From Cyathus striatus (taxonomy: Eukaryota > Basidiomycota > Agaricomycetes > Agaricales > Nidulariaceae): a DNA stretch of 64,000 nt. A program made the translations under genes and the position numbers. The notes under the pieces are model-generated. The model was given only the letters and a program-made list of their open reading frames with translations, was not told the DNA's origin and searched no databases. Where the stretch lies: contig JAOVFP010000019.1 of assembly GCA_025738555.1 (NCBI GenBank), forward strand, positions 744,001 through 808,000. The letters run 5' to 3'. Below, in pieces: positions 12,509 to 24,518 of this stretch (positions are counted from its first letter, which is position 1; the number at the start of each line of letters is the position of its first letter).

Positions 12509-13449
12509 CGAGATATGAACACCTAGGAAGACCTGTTTACTCGTGAGCGGTAAAGCAGTGGATCACGGGCACGGGCACAACACTTGAGCCACTTTTTCCG
12601 CCAGCAGGGCGCTATTGTGGTCTCATGATACCAGCTTCGTGGGTCGCGTTATATTTGCCCGCAGACCTTGGCCTTGCGATATTGGGAAACTCTTGGGGCC
12701 GCGCCGGCACCGCATCGAACACCCTGCATCAAGCTCTACGTCTTCTTTAGCTCGTTCATTAGTACTTTGGCACCCGACGTGATGCCAGAGCTGCAATATG
12801 AAACTATCATTTCAACGTGTTTTTTTACGTTCCCATTGCTGCAAGTTGACTGTTGCCAAAATCACCTCCTAGTCAGTACAACGGTGTAAGTAACGTACGT
12901 CAACCTCTGTGGAAGAATTCATCTATTGATGTATTGGCTGAGATCGATTTGATAAAGTTCTCAGCAACGAATATGGGTTACGCCGGAATGCAAGACCCAG
13001 TCGGACAAAGGTTCGGAAAGGAGCACAAGGGGTTAAGTTATAATTGTTCCTAAACTTAGGTGATAGGGGTCGGATAGGTAGATTCAATATCTTCGACTTC
13101 CTTTAACAATACCACCGGAACTATAGATCTAAATAACTCCCTAAACCCCATCAGTACCCTCTTCTCATCGTAACAGTAAGAGAATGCATACCCTGTAACA
13201 ACACGTCCCATACCTCGATCAGAACAAGCGCCGCTCCATTATCCACACGTCCACCCGTCAACACGTTTCCCATCGTGTCGTCAACAGTGCTTTTAATCTC
13301 TCGATATGTGTCGGACACGATACCGTAGTTTGACAACCTCTATCAACCAAGGTATGATCATCAACGCATCACTGAACTCCCGGACTTTGGGGGTTAATAT
13401 AATTAAGCTGGGAGGATGTGGGATGGAAGGCGAGCCATGCAATTGTACT
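12509..13449. other. Intergenic, no gene seen
   Basis: This is the upstream region of the carboxylesterase. I found only short open frames without family resemblance. Confidence 0.3.
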
Positions 13450-14200
13450 GTTCGGATGTAGATTATGCAGTGTGCTGTGGGATTATAGAATTAGTGAGGT
13501 CAAGAGAGAGAGAGAGATAGACGAAACAAAGAGGCGGGACAGAGGAGGAAACAGGTGAATAGGAAGAAGCGAAGAGGAAGAAGAGGCTGAAGGAGGGAAG
13601 ACGAGAGGAGGAAGGGAAGACGAGGTTATGAGATGCTAAGGGCAAACAGAGAAATCAACGAGTGAACGAAGAAAGGGGAATGATAAACGAAAAAGGGGTG
13701 TGAACGGAAGAAACGAGGGAAACGATGAAGCCGCTGGAACGAATAGACAAGAGAGCAGGGTGAGGTGGTGGTAAGGGGAGTAAGTACACGAACACAGGTT
13801 GTGGTAGGGAGGGAGATGGGGCAACTCAGAATGTAATAACCAGATAGAGGCAGGTAAACGAGTCCTAACAGAGAAGTAGGGGAAAGAAAGAAAGGAGAGC
13901 ACGAAGATTGCGAGATGGAGGAGGCACACATACCTAGGCCTAAACCAACTCGTATGTCTCTTCGCAACCTCGCCATCACATCGAGATACCTCTACACCAA
14001 TTTCGCCGAAAGTGATTCGTATCCGGGGAGATGTCTGACGACTTGAGGATTACGGTGACGCCGAGCTTAAGACGACGGGATGTTGATGGGACGGAGGTCT
14101 CAGGCGGAGGGTGGTGAGCCGGAGGTGGAAAGCTCGGGCTCAGAGCCGGATCTGAGCGGCACATTCGAAGGCTCTGCATTACAACACCAAACAAAACCCC
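13450..14200. repeat. GA-rich (CT-rich on minus) tract, member of a dispersed set
   Basis: The plus strand at 13,500-13,930 is strongly purine-rich (GAGAGA, GGAAGA, GAAAGG runs). Similar tracts occur near 30.4-30.6 and 37.6-37.85 kb, and pyrimidine-rich ones on the plus strand near 17.5-17.8 and 22.7-22.85 kb. Long minus-strand open frames here (rich in Ser, Leu, Pro, Phe) follow from base composition and are not called as genes. Confidence 0.4.
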
Positions 14201-14346
14201 CCAAGTGCAACTCAGTTACAATCGATTTCCACTAAAATGGTCACGGTCGTCATTTAGTTTTTTGAACTTACTTACAATCGATCGTTCTCAATAACACTAC
14301 TAAACTGGGTCCTGGCTTGACTCAAATTGAATCTTTGGAAACATTT

Positions 14347-14361
14347 TATAAGAGAATTGCC
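14347..14361 (+). promoter_or_regulatory. Conserved core promoter of Crinkler-like gene 1
   Basis: TATAAGAGAATTGCC lies 86 bp before the ATG. The identical 15-mer lies upstream of the paralogue on the minus strand (40436-40450). It combines a TATA box with a conserved downstream element. Confidence 0.6.
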
Positions 14362-14446
14362 ATTGCACTGTACAGGGAGTCGGAGTCCTTCAGCCACTGT
14401 GGGCCACACATCTCTTTCCTCTATCAGTATCATAACATCACCGACA

Positions 14447-16052
14447 ATGCAGATAAAAATAAACGATGATTGTACGTGCTTTCAGTAGGATGACAATTAT
14501 GTGTAACTAAACAACTTACACCCTTACAGTTATAGCACGTTGCAAAACCAATCAATATTGCAACCTCCAAAAAAATATTGTATCAGAAGAACGGTTACAC
14601 GTTGTTGACCGTGACATGGATAAGAAAGGGGTTTCATTTCTCTGGGGCCCATATATGAGTGGAAAGACAATCTTTTCGTCTATGCTGGCTCACTACTTAG
14701 TGAACAGAGGACGGCATGTTGTCAATATCACCATGTATCTTGCTTGCATGAATGACGATGGTGAAACTCTGGATAACTTTAATGCTTACTGGAAGACAGA
14801 AGTAGGCTTGACATGGTCAGAATGCATCAATTCCAAGATACCTACCGATGCCATAATAGACGATGTCCAGATGTTAGCAAACACAGCAACATTTTTCTGG
14901 GACTATATTCGAAATATACTGAGATCACCATCGTCATATCCCTACCTGAGATTCTTACTCCTCGGTAGCTATTTTGACGTTGACCCTCTTCTTGGTATTG
15001 AAGTCGAAAATGCAATGCCGCTCACGTCACGCATCACATCAAGGATTCTAAATTTCAGTGAAGACGAATATAACAAGTTTGTTGACATGATCAACCTAGA
15101 AAACGGGTGTACAATTCCGAAAATCATACAACAGCTAGTGTTTAAATACACTTTAGGCTACATTGGGATGGTCAAAAAACTTCTGAATCTGTATGCATCA
15201 GAAAATCACAGGAATTTACATATACAAGAGATGCTCAAACTTACGACATCTATATCTTTCCTGGCAGAAGTACGAAGATGTATCCTTCGTTTTGACCAGT
15301 TCACTTTGGCTGAGCGACATCTTTTAATTGACATGTTGTACATGTTGGATATAAGGAGTAGCAAGGAGGGATATTTTGTTGAGAATATGACTGATCCTGA
15401 TGTTAGAAAAACTATTTCACGGTTAAAAACCCTTGGCATCATTATACAAGGAAATACTTCAAACCATGTAGAATTTGTGGCCCCAGCATTCAATATCCTA
15501 ATGGGACAACAATTATTCCGAAGATTATCAGACCCGTATAGGATGTTTCCTCACTGGTATGAATTTGAGGAGCTTATACCATTATGCTTGTCGCATATCA
15601 GGCCAGACATATTAAAGCTTGCACTTTCAAATGTCTCCGACAAGAAATACAGGAGAGTTCTGATCATGGAATTTTTTATTCCTTTGGTCACTGCTATATC
15701 AAGTTATGGGCTCGTAACTCCATTTGTTGGCCCTACAGCTGGTGAGTCATGTTTGTTCCTTGATATCCATGTAAACTGCCATGTGCAATTAGGAATTGAT
15801 ATCTTCTGTGAGGGAGACACTCTTCCAGAATATGCCCATACTTTCCTTCAAGGACAACATCACCAAAGTCCTTTGAGTGAATGGGCAATTTTATACTTTT
15901 GTCATGAAGGTGGCGAGTTCAGGGCACTTGAAAATGGGTATTGGTGTGTTGTTTGCACAGAAAATATGATGAAGGCCACTCTGAAATGGAAGGGTTGCTC
16001 TGATGTTGAAATTAATTTTGGGAACATGGTATTGTATAATATAAATGATTAG
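14447..16052 (+). CDS. Crinkler/RHS-type NTPase-nuclease-like protein, copy 1
   Basis: A 25-nt first exon (14447-14471, MQIKINDD) is joined over a 58-nt intron to 14530-16052, giving 515 residues. Residues 1-37 include a short NQYCN segment conserved in the paralogue. A P-loop NTPase follows with Walker A GPYMSGKT (48-55) and Walker B AIIDD (116-120). The C-terminal part resembles the PD-(D/E)XK-like module of Crinkler and RHS proteins: LDIHV (Asp420), LGIDI (Asp432) and an EGDTLPEY stretch. The second acidic residue is Asp where many family members have Glu. Family proteins are NTPase-nuclease effectors linked to host-microbe or intragenomic conflict; a role here is inferred. No signal peptide is visible. 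The gene is intact. Confidence 0.7.
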
Positions 16053-17290
16053 AGCCAGCAAGTAGTACATTAGCCCACTATATTTTCCTTTTGGAACCAA
16101 AATGGATATATGTATTTTGAGGAAATAGCAAAAAATAGAGATATAATACTATGTACTTTATAGAAGTAACTCTAATAATGAAAAGGTTTTGTTGATTACC
16201 AACCACTTTATATACTCATCCTGTAAGGCTCTTCCTTAATCCCAGATCATCTTTCACCAGTCTCCTGCAGTAACTTACTCATTTTAGGATTAGTTGCTTT
16301 TATTCTGTATATAAGGTGCTGTATTTTCTACAGCTCCTCTAATCAACTTTTATACCGTCTCGAAACCGAACTCTAAGTCTAACGCACCGTTTCAATATTA
16401 TCACCGTCGATTTTATCAATCTCCACACTCTCGTTGTCTCTTTTTCACGCCGGAAATTCGTATTGAAGGTCTCTCACTCTCGTAACATCATAAAACTCTC
16501 GTTTCATCGTTCTTACGCCCTCCTTTTCACTTTAGAACACCCACGTCGGACGGAGGTCTCGGCATACTCACATTTATTAATTATTCTTTGTTTAGGTACA
16601 CGCAGCGCACTTTCCACCTCTTCAAGGTATAGGTAGTGATTGTAGCAGCTTTGCCTACCTATCCTGTAAGAAGTAATCATAACTGCTAGTACATGTTACA
16701 ACTTTGAGTACCAAAAAGACTTATAAGCTAATATCAATACTTTAACCCAACCTCGAACTGAGGACCTTCTGTGTGTTAGACAAATGTCATGCGATAACCA
16801 ACTACGTCATCGACCCATTGTTCATTTTATGCACGTGGAGATGTAGGGTTGTGTTTGGTGGTGTTTGCCAAGGTCTCAAGCGCTACGAACACGACAATAA
16901 GTAGTCCAACCTTCAGAATCATAGCATTCCCTATCGCCTTGCTGCTAGTGACTCTTACTCTCTCTTTCACAACACCTTAGGCCTTATCATACAGTTCACT
17001 TAATATCAAACAGTATGACAAAACGGAGTCAGTTTGCCCATCTCTTCTGTGTCTGGTTCAAGTTCAATATTGCAATCCCTGTTCTCGCTGGCATACCACG
17101 TCTTGAAAAGGTTCAAGTAGGCCTCATATGGATGTCAAAAGCTCAGGCACAATAGTATCATTATTCCCCCCTTGTAATTTATGCTGTAGGACTCCCTCTG
17201 TGTTCTCGGTGACATTTATCCAGTATGTTTGATGGTATTCTCTACTCACAACCCTCTTTTAATACTTCTCATTACTGTAGATAACACAAA
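16053..17290. other. Intergenic with tRNA-like relic
   Basis: No coding gene is recognised. The stretch contains the tRNA-Val-like sequence at 16744-16816. Confidence 0.3.
16744..16816 (-). repeat. tRNA-Val-like sequence (SINE head or tRNA pseudogene)
   Basis: On the minus strand, pol III A-box-like (TAGTTGGTTATCGC) and B-box-like (GTTCGAGGT) blocks are correctly spaced. The anticodon arm pairs with loop CTAACAC, anticodon AAC (Val), and the T arm pairs with G-U wobbles. The acceptor strands do not pair, and a T run follows downstream. A functional tRNA is therefore unlikely; a tRNA-derived SINE or pseudogene fits. Confidence 0.5.
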
Positions 17291-17439
17291 CGTAGATGCA
17301 AGATGCCATTACAGAACCTCGCTCTCGCATGTACGGGCTTCGTACTCTAGCAAAGCATAATCAAGATTCGGATGCACAATTGATAAACTGGGCATGCAGA
17401 CAGTGGGGAGTCATTGCCTGCGGGCTTATGGGCCTTCTA

Positions 17440-18265
17440 AGATGCATCAAATGCAGGAGCACACTTATACGCGGGCACGGAGCAGGGCGGTATTCTTGGT
17501 ATGTCGTTTTCTCACTAGTACTTCAAGTACACTTTTTATTCAGACTCGCTGTCCTTCCTCGTTCGGCCCCTTTCCCTGTTCTCTCTCATCGTCTTCTATA
17601 CCCCTTACACTCTTTATTCCCCTCGTTCAATCCCTCTTTCAAATTCTGTTTCTCTACCCCTTCTCTTTTTCTATCCCATCTTATTAAACTCTCCTCTGGT
17701 TTCACTCCATCACTCCGCTTACTCCTCCGTTCGCTCATTCCGTTTACTTTCCTGGCGGCCAGCCCCTTCCTTCGTGTTCATCTGACTGATCTCTTCCCAA
17801 CAGAACTCCATCTCCATTCTCATTCGCACCTACGCTCTGAATCGAAACCAAACCAGTTTACGATAGGCATAGGGGGTCTTCCAAGGTAACGTTACACTAT
17901 TACGTGGTGAATTTATACGGGGATACGACTGCAAATAGGATGGTTTACGAGGTGGGTATGGGCCATGGTCAGGGAGTGTAAGCAAACTTTGTCAACTTTC
18001 TTCACCCCCCTCTGTCTTCTAGCTTTCCAATCTCCTCAGTCTATTCCACTGCTTTTGCAGACGTGCTGTCTCCATCTCCAGCGTCACCACTACGACTCGA
18101 TCTTCTGCATACGCACTCACTGTATCTGGACATGTACATCATGTACATGGATACGGTGACAAGAGGCGCTCGGCAGGATGACAGCTGGTCTCATCATTGG
18201 AAGGTGGGGCAGGTCATTATATGTTCGTTCATTCACACGTGTGGAATCTGGATCGTGCCTTGGGA
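17440..18265 (+). repeat. Paralogous repeat block, member 1
   Basis: It shares order and sequence with 22,620-23,340: a GGTATG site, a long pyrimidine-rich tract, the 10-mer TCTTCCCAAC followed by AG, a GGTCTTCC block, then an ACGGTG...CAAGA block. The arrangement resembles an exon, a pyrimidine-rich intron and an exon, but I recognise no protein. It could be a decayed gene family or a transposon relic. Confidence 0.4.
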
Positions 18266-18695
18266 CTTGGGATGGGGATGGGTGACCCCATGACACAACG
18301 CTAGCGTATGGTGTGTAGACCTACAGCGATTTATCATTGTGTGCATGGTATTCTGTATTAAAGAGCAGATTCCTCTTTCTAACATAATCCAAACCTCTAG
18401 GACACACATTTCCCGGTCGCCCAGGGGACAGAAGCGACATAATTAAGACGGTACTATACTGAGAATATTACATAGAAATCGATCCTATTAACCCAGCTCA
18501 TACAAGCATATGTCACCATAATATAAATCATTGGAGCAGTCCCCATCGACACCCCATTCAATCCGCAGTAGCTCTTCACCAACGGATTGGGGCTCAGTTT
18601 CCAAGTGATCCTCTCGCACCCTCCCTCAGACATCCTTTCGGGGTGCATCAGTTGTTCGATTGCAGTCAATGTACGCAATTGCTTTTGACGAAGGG
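18266..18695 (-). other. Decayed 3' tail of NLR copy 2
   Basis: Minus-strand sequence at about 18,590-18,702 still resembles the segment after NACHT in copy 1 (ALRQKQL...TAIEQLM), but it is shifted by one base and about 30 codons are missing before it. The rest of the stretch shows nothing. Confidence 0.5.
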
Positions 18696-20850
18696 CTAAC
18701 AATAAACAACACCCCGTTCTTCTGCGGCTACTGTATCTGGAAGCTGTAGTGCGATTTCCAGCTGTTCAACGGGATCCGTAGGATGCTCTTGTACGCATTT
18801 TAGCACCGATGCAGCATATCCAAACCGACCCGAAGCTTTCAAAACAATTTTTTCGATGTGCTCATTTGAAGGCCATGAAGTATGGCACCGCATCACATCT
18901 GCATATTTCCGACTGGTCCGAATAACGTTGAACTCGTGTTGCAAAAATAAGCGAATATCTCGGTCTACCTCCCGGGAATGGCTGAGTTCCACTTCGAATG
19001 CAAGATTGTTTTTGATAGCCTCTGAAAATGCGTCCTGAAGATGTAACTCTGGATGGCTGGAGAAAATAAAGCGCAGCGGTAGCCCATAGACAGAAGCAGT
19101 TGTGATCAAGTTTATTGTTCGCAATTGGGCAGCCTCCTGGCATTCATCCAAGCCATCGATAATGATAGCCATAGGTTCCATACAACCGCCATCTTCCTCT
19201 ATAGCCGCTCTGAACGGCGCAACTATAAGTTTAAACCATTGTAACTCCATTGTTTGATGTACGATGTCGGGGTCATGATTCAGTTGCTTCTTCAGTAATT
19301 CTCTGAAGCTCGGTAAAGGTAGAGACACTGCCAACTGATAAGCAATTGTTGTAAATAGTCGCTGTACATTGTTATTGCGAGACTCTGTCTTTGAAAAGAA
19401 GAAGCTGGCACCAAGAAGGTTCATCTTCTCAAGCTTTTCACATAATGTTTGAGCAATGGCTGATTTTCCTGTTCCGGTCGACCCATTAAGCCATACAATT
19501 TTTGACGGAGAACTCTCGTCGAGGACCCAATACGTCAATAATTGAATTATAGACTTTCTGGTTCCTGGGTGACACTTTGGTGGCTGGAAACGTTGTCCAG
19601 AGTTGTGTTTCGCATCAGATGCAATGCTTTGAGCGAGGTATTGGATACCATCCATTCCATTTGTGATTTCAAAGAAGCGTCCTCCGTGTATCGCAAAGTG
19701 ATGAGAATTGGTGAACATGCCAGCGTAACGCACCGAGAGTACGTTCGAATTGTTGGTGTTCGGTATCTTACAGATACGTAGAGGTTGATAATGAGAGGTA
19801 AATGAATCTTCCTCGATAATTTCTGCCTCATCATCGTCCAGCATGCGATTCAGTGAAACATCCAGCTGATAGCGAATGTCGATTATTAGAATTTCCTGCT
19901 GGATTATATGTTGAAGTTCGTTTCGTTGTTTGACGAAATGGATGGAGTGTTGTTCTAAACGAGATTTATAAATGGTGTATTTGAGAAACCTCCCTGCAGC
20001 CCAAAGTCAGATTTAAATATTCAAAGTTAGATATGAGGTGTACTTTCTTGTAAGCAACGATTTTTGATAACTATCACACACATTGCCGAACCGCATAATG
20101 TCGCCAGCAATTTCCTTCATGACATCATACAAGTGGGCTGATAATTCGGTGGATTCGTCTTTTATAATTCGCTTTTTGTCTTTGATATCGAGCAAACTGG
20201 TTAACGTAAATTTCACAGATTATCAATATAAAAATCAAAAATCGTACTTGAGAAGAATGCTAATCATTTCTTGCATTTCAGCTACAACAGAAATCACCAT
20301 CTTATCATTCGCTCTTCTATTCATTTCAAGACTAATCACAAACTTGAGTGCGTTAACAGGAACTTAATTGCGAAGTCATAAATGATGCAAAGGACGAGAA
20401 TGTGGAGCGAAAAGAAGCTAACCTGCGGTGAAGGGATGTAGCCTTATCAGATCATCTAAAACATCGAAATCGAAATTCAGTAGATTCGCTATTCCCGGTT
20501 CAACTCTTTCAGTCTTCATGTCCTGTATTCTGTCGAATATTAAATCATCATTTTCTGTCTGAATTGACTCAGAGGCTGAAGCCTTAGTGCCAATTTCCTT
20601 AATTATTAAGCAGGCGCGATGAGAACGAAGAAAGAAGTCTTACATCGGCACGGGTCTTTATCAGCCTCTGTAATATGTGATGCCCACCCGCATTGGAGGA
20701 ATTGCTAACTTCAGACAGCTCTGAGCCAGAAGGCTCAGTTGCAACTTCAGGTATTCCTACGCAGTTGTTAAGTGAGAATTAAGAACGCGAACCATGAGAC
20801 ATACTTTTTACTATCCTACGCTGGCGCCGATTCCGGGACTTTGATGACAT
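18696..20850 (-). CDS. NACHT-domain NLR-like (STAND) gene, copy 2, C-terminally truncated
   Basis: Exons on the minus strand: 20850-20805, 20756-20644, 20597-20423, 20362-20248, 20196-20044 and 19993-18696. Internal exons of 115 and 153 nt equal those of copy 1. The N-terminal helical domain (LHPFTA..., SLEMNRRANDK) is followed by NACHT with Walker A NGSTGTGKSA and Walker B IIIDGLDEC, both intact. After the NACHT region a deletion plus frameshift ends the protein at 18696, and no sensor repeats are present. The 20044/19993 junction is out of phase with canonical GT-AG sites, exactly as in copy 1. A full-length product therefore needs an unusual splice; otherwise only the N-terminal domain is made. 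Family role: NTP-driven immune or incompatibility switch in the cytosol. Confidence 0.65.
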
Positions 20851-20932
20851 AACTAAGGCCGCTTGATAAAGTGAAATTTTAGCTTAGAATGTTAACGGGG
20901 AAATCAGCGACGCGACCACAGGTGGTCAGGTA

Positions 20933-20938
20933 CTTATA
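20933..20938 (-). promoter_or_regulatory. TATA-like element of NLR copy 2
   Basis: The minus strand reads GTATAAG about 85 bp upstream of the ATG at 20850, matching copy 1. Confidence 0.4.
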
Positions 20939-20944
20939 CTCGCA

Positions 20945-22559
20945 GCTGTACTATTTTTATGAAAGTCACATGCACTGGCAGTGCCTAACCCCACGCTGCC
21001 ACTTTAGTCACTCGGGTTAACGCCCAAGACGGCGGTTACTAGCTATACTGTTTGTATTACATACAAGTTGTCTGTATGTAGTAACTATATATGCAAGTGG
21101 ATTGTCGCGTGTTAGTCTTCGCTCTCAGAATGCGTTCGCAGATATTCGCTTTTCTGGCTTCTAGGCTTCGTAAGATTGAATAATAACCACGTATTCATGG
21201 ATATACACCGTTATTAAGTTATTTTGCTTCAAGAAGGAAAGAACATCACAAGAGTTATACCGCATTGTATATCATTCCACCAACATCCGTATCACCCTAT
21301 CCCATCGTCCAACATACACAATAATAATAGTCTAATTAGTAATAGACGATCGTTAGATCATTGACCATTCATTCCCTCCTTTTCTGCCCCAAATGGGGAA
21401 ACTGAGAAGATAGGCGCGGACGCAGGTGTACCGGAAATGAGGCGGGAGGTTGGGTATAACAGGCAGACGTCAGAGTGGATCGATTAATAGTCTAATTTGA
21501 ATGTGTATCATGTGTCTCTGCGGCGGGTAAAGAAAAGAATAGCCAAGAAACCGGACGGTTTAAAGAGAGGAGAATGAATAAAGAAATAAGAGAGTACGCA
21601 CTTAAGACGGTTTTAGGCATCCCAACATGCGACTCTAAGTTTGGCAATAACATTAAAAGCAGACGTTAGGCACGAAAAGAGGGTGAGGCGGAAGAGAAGT
21701 AATGCAATCTGAAAGAGTCTATGTCAATGAGCGAGTGGAATTGAGAACCATGATATCGAGCTGGACACCTGAACCACACTCACTTTCATTCCTTATGAGC
21801 CGAGGCACCGAGTCTGTCTTCATACTCATCATTGGTATGAGAAGCCAAGAGACGATGGTTTATATTTTAGGCAGTAAACCATCTATAGAAGAGATCGCTT
21901 ATTGTACACTATGAGCTGCTTCTGTGTGACGTTACAGCCCTATAGGAGATTGCTCATCATAACCATAACTTCTTGCACCCACTGTAAATCACTATTATCC
22001 AATGGTGAAAGGCACTCATTGTATCTACTCTTCTGGCACCAGAAGAACGAGATCAAGGAAAGCGAAAAATTGCGAAGGTTTCAGCGTAGCTTGCGCTTAG
22101 AGGGAGGGAGGCTATAAGGTAGAGGGATAGTGAGAAGGTGAAGGACAATAGAGGAATGAACTGAAGTGCGAGCGGACATGTTGCAAGCACTTTATCGAGG
22201 TGAGTCGTACCCTTCCCAATTCATCATCCCAATAGGGCCATCATTCCGAGGGGTTGTATGTCCATGTACTGAGGAAGTGTACATTAGTAGCACGTAAGCA
22301 GATGTACCGTGTGGTCGTCGTTGGTCGTCGTGGTTGATGACGGAACGACGTGAACAGCGATCAACTTCATCATGGGAACCTCTGTTGATTTGCAATCATT
22401 GACCCAAAGAGTCAAGCTTTCAAGCTTCAAGACACGTTCTCACTGCTGCCAGACTTGTTCTTTTATATCGGGGACATATCCGTATGCTTCAGTTACGGAA
22501 GATAGCGCCATGAGATGATCCAGGATTTGCGAGCGATCGAGGGCTCTCCCGCACAGCAT
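20945..22559. other. Intergenic; member of a dispersed repeat near its right end
   Basis: The region around 22,320-22,400 (GACGGAAC ... CATGGGAACCTCTG) matches stretches at about 30,990-31,050, 37,920-37,980 and 41,920-41,960. No gene is recognised. Confidence 0.35.
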
Positions 22560-22619
22560 AGGACCAACATAAGACGAGCGGGTTGCCCACGGGACGTGGT
22601 CCCTCGAAGTTTGAATATA

Positions 22620-23340
22620 AAACTTGAAGGAACATCATCATATACGCATACAGGCACAGTGGCAGTAGGATTATACGCGTGGTATGCAGTGTCTTCTCTG
22701 CCTGTATTTTCGTTCCTGACTCGCTTTCATTTCACGTTCTCTTCTCCATCCTTCAATTCTTTCAAACTTCATTTCTATCAACCACTCCTCTCGTTTTTTT
22801 CCCATCCTCTCGTACCATCCGAGTCCAGTTTCCAGTGCTCATCTCATTAAATCTTCCCAACAGAGGCTACCGACCTTCTCACACGCACTGCAATATCGCA
22901 AGCAAACAGAAGATACCAGTCACGGAGAAGCCAGCTTTCCGGGACAAGACTGGCTTAAACGGTCTTCCATGATACAACTGCGAATGGCATGGGTGCTGGT
23001 AATGGAAGATGAGTTATTCGGAGGTTGGGCATATATCAAGGTCAAGGAATGTAAGTGAACTTTGTCCCCTTTAGGCTTTCTCCGCCATTCTTTCTTCTCA
23101 GCCATCCGATCTTCTTCAAGCCTTCTGTTTTCTTTCTTCTATTCCATACTTTCATACATATACTAACTCTCTATCTAGTCTAAGCACAACAACGGAAATT
23201 AAATCGCACGCACTAGTTATTAGTACATGGGTATGTAACATGCACATTATGCGCATAGACACGGTGCACAAGACGCACGGCGGAGAGGGAACGTTATGCT
23301 CTGCATCAGATGGTGTAGGAAGCTGTAGGGTATTATTCTT
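22620..23340 (+). repeat. Paralogous repeat block, member 2
   Basis: This is the homologue of 17,440-18,265 in direct orientation, with the same pyrimidine-rich tract followed by TCTTCCCAACAG and GGTCTTCC blocks. It has an upstream TATAAAA-like motif near 22,617. Coding capacity is unclear. Confidence 0.4.
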
Positions 23341-24518
23341 GTAAATGGTGACTTTTGAACTGGACTGGGCTCGGAATCAATCGATTCCATGGTTGGGGAC
23401 TCCTGTAGATTTGAAGTACTGCCAGATCGGACGCTGTAAACGTCTTTGTTGTTGAGTATGAATATCATGAATTTGTTTATAGGGATATGGCTAGGTGCTA
23501 GACAACATCACTAATGTAACCTGGTTCGATGTAAGTCCCCATATACACACCAGTCTTGCTCGATCTTTAATTCCTAATTACTGCCTTATTATTGACCATT
23601 AACTTGTGCGGCGTACCGAAGGTACAGATGTTTCTCAGGAGTGTGTGTTATATATCTATTTTTATCCGATTTTAGGCGCTAGATAGGTCCCGGGGCCCAA
23701 ATATTCAGTGAGACTCCCAATCCATGTGATAGAACAGAGAGAAGTTAGTGGCCAAAGCAGAGGGGAAATGCGGAAAGGATGAGAAAAGACAAAGTGGTTA
23801 AGTAAAGCAAGAAGCCAGGCTGCGGGTAGAGAAGTAAAGAGAAATTAGGGATAACACAAGGACTCATCTGGTGTTACCTAGTAAAAGCTGCTCAATCCAT
23901 CTGACGATTCTCTATACAATTATCGCATTTAACATAAGTACTAAAGACATCTTGAGCGTTTGCGTTCGTAACTGCATCGATCCATAAGTATTTTCACCCA
24001 TATAGATAAACGCCAGCTCCGGTGTGCGATAGAAGAAGCAAATTAAATATCATGTGAACATGGTACCAAGTGTTCGTGCTTAAAGTTCTAAGTGTGTCCA
24101 TCTGACCGCAGCTAGTCTGATCGCCGTGTTATGCTATGTAAAGATCACAGAGACGGGAAGAAAGAACTATGCATAGTATGTGTTGCCGGAGCTCAATGTC
24201 CATATCGTTCTTTAATGCACGGGGTATCGAGCTTCATGGGTCGAGTCTACTCGTCATGTAAAATATATACAACTCTATTGACTCACTGGAAGAACGTATC
24301 CCGACTTTCACTGCACGATGTTGTTGTTAATGTCTTAATATTCCTACAGGAATCTTTCGTGTGCAGAATTATCCCTAAGTAGTAAAAGAGTCCTCACGCT
24401 GTATTATAAAAATGATCAGAGCCTACGAGATTTATATATATTAGCTGGCACGGAAGCTTGGAAGTCTTTAATTGCCAAATTATTCGTTATCACTTTTAGC
24501 CACTCATTTTCCCTGTCA
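23341..24518. other. Intergenic upstream of the EF-hand gene
   Basis: I see no supported gene, repeat or RNA in this stretch. Confidence 0.3.

Noticed and set aside
13463..13979. Long minus-strand frames rich in Ser, Leu, Pro and Phe
   Set aside because: They follow from a purine-rich plus strand; similar frames appear at every such tract in several phases.
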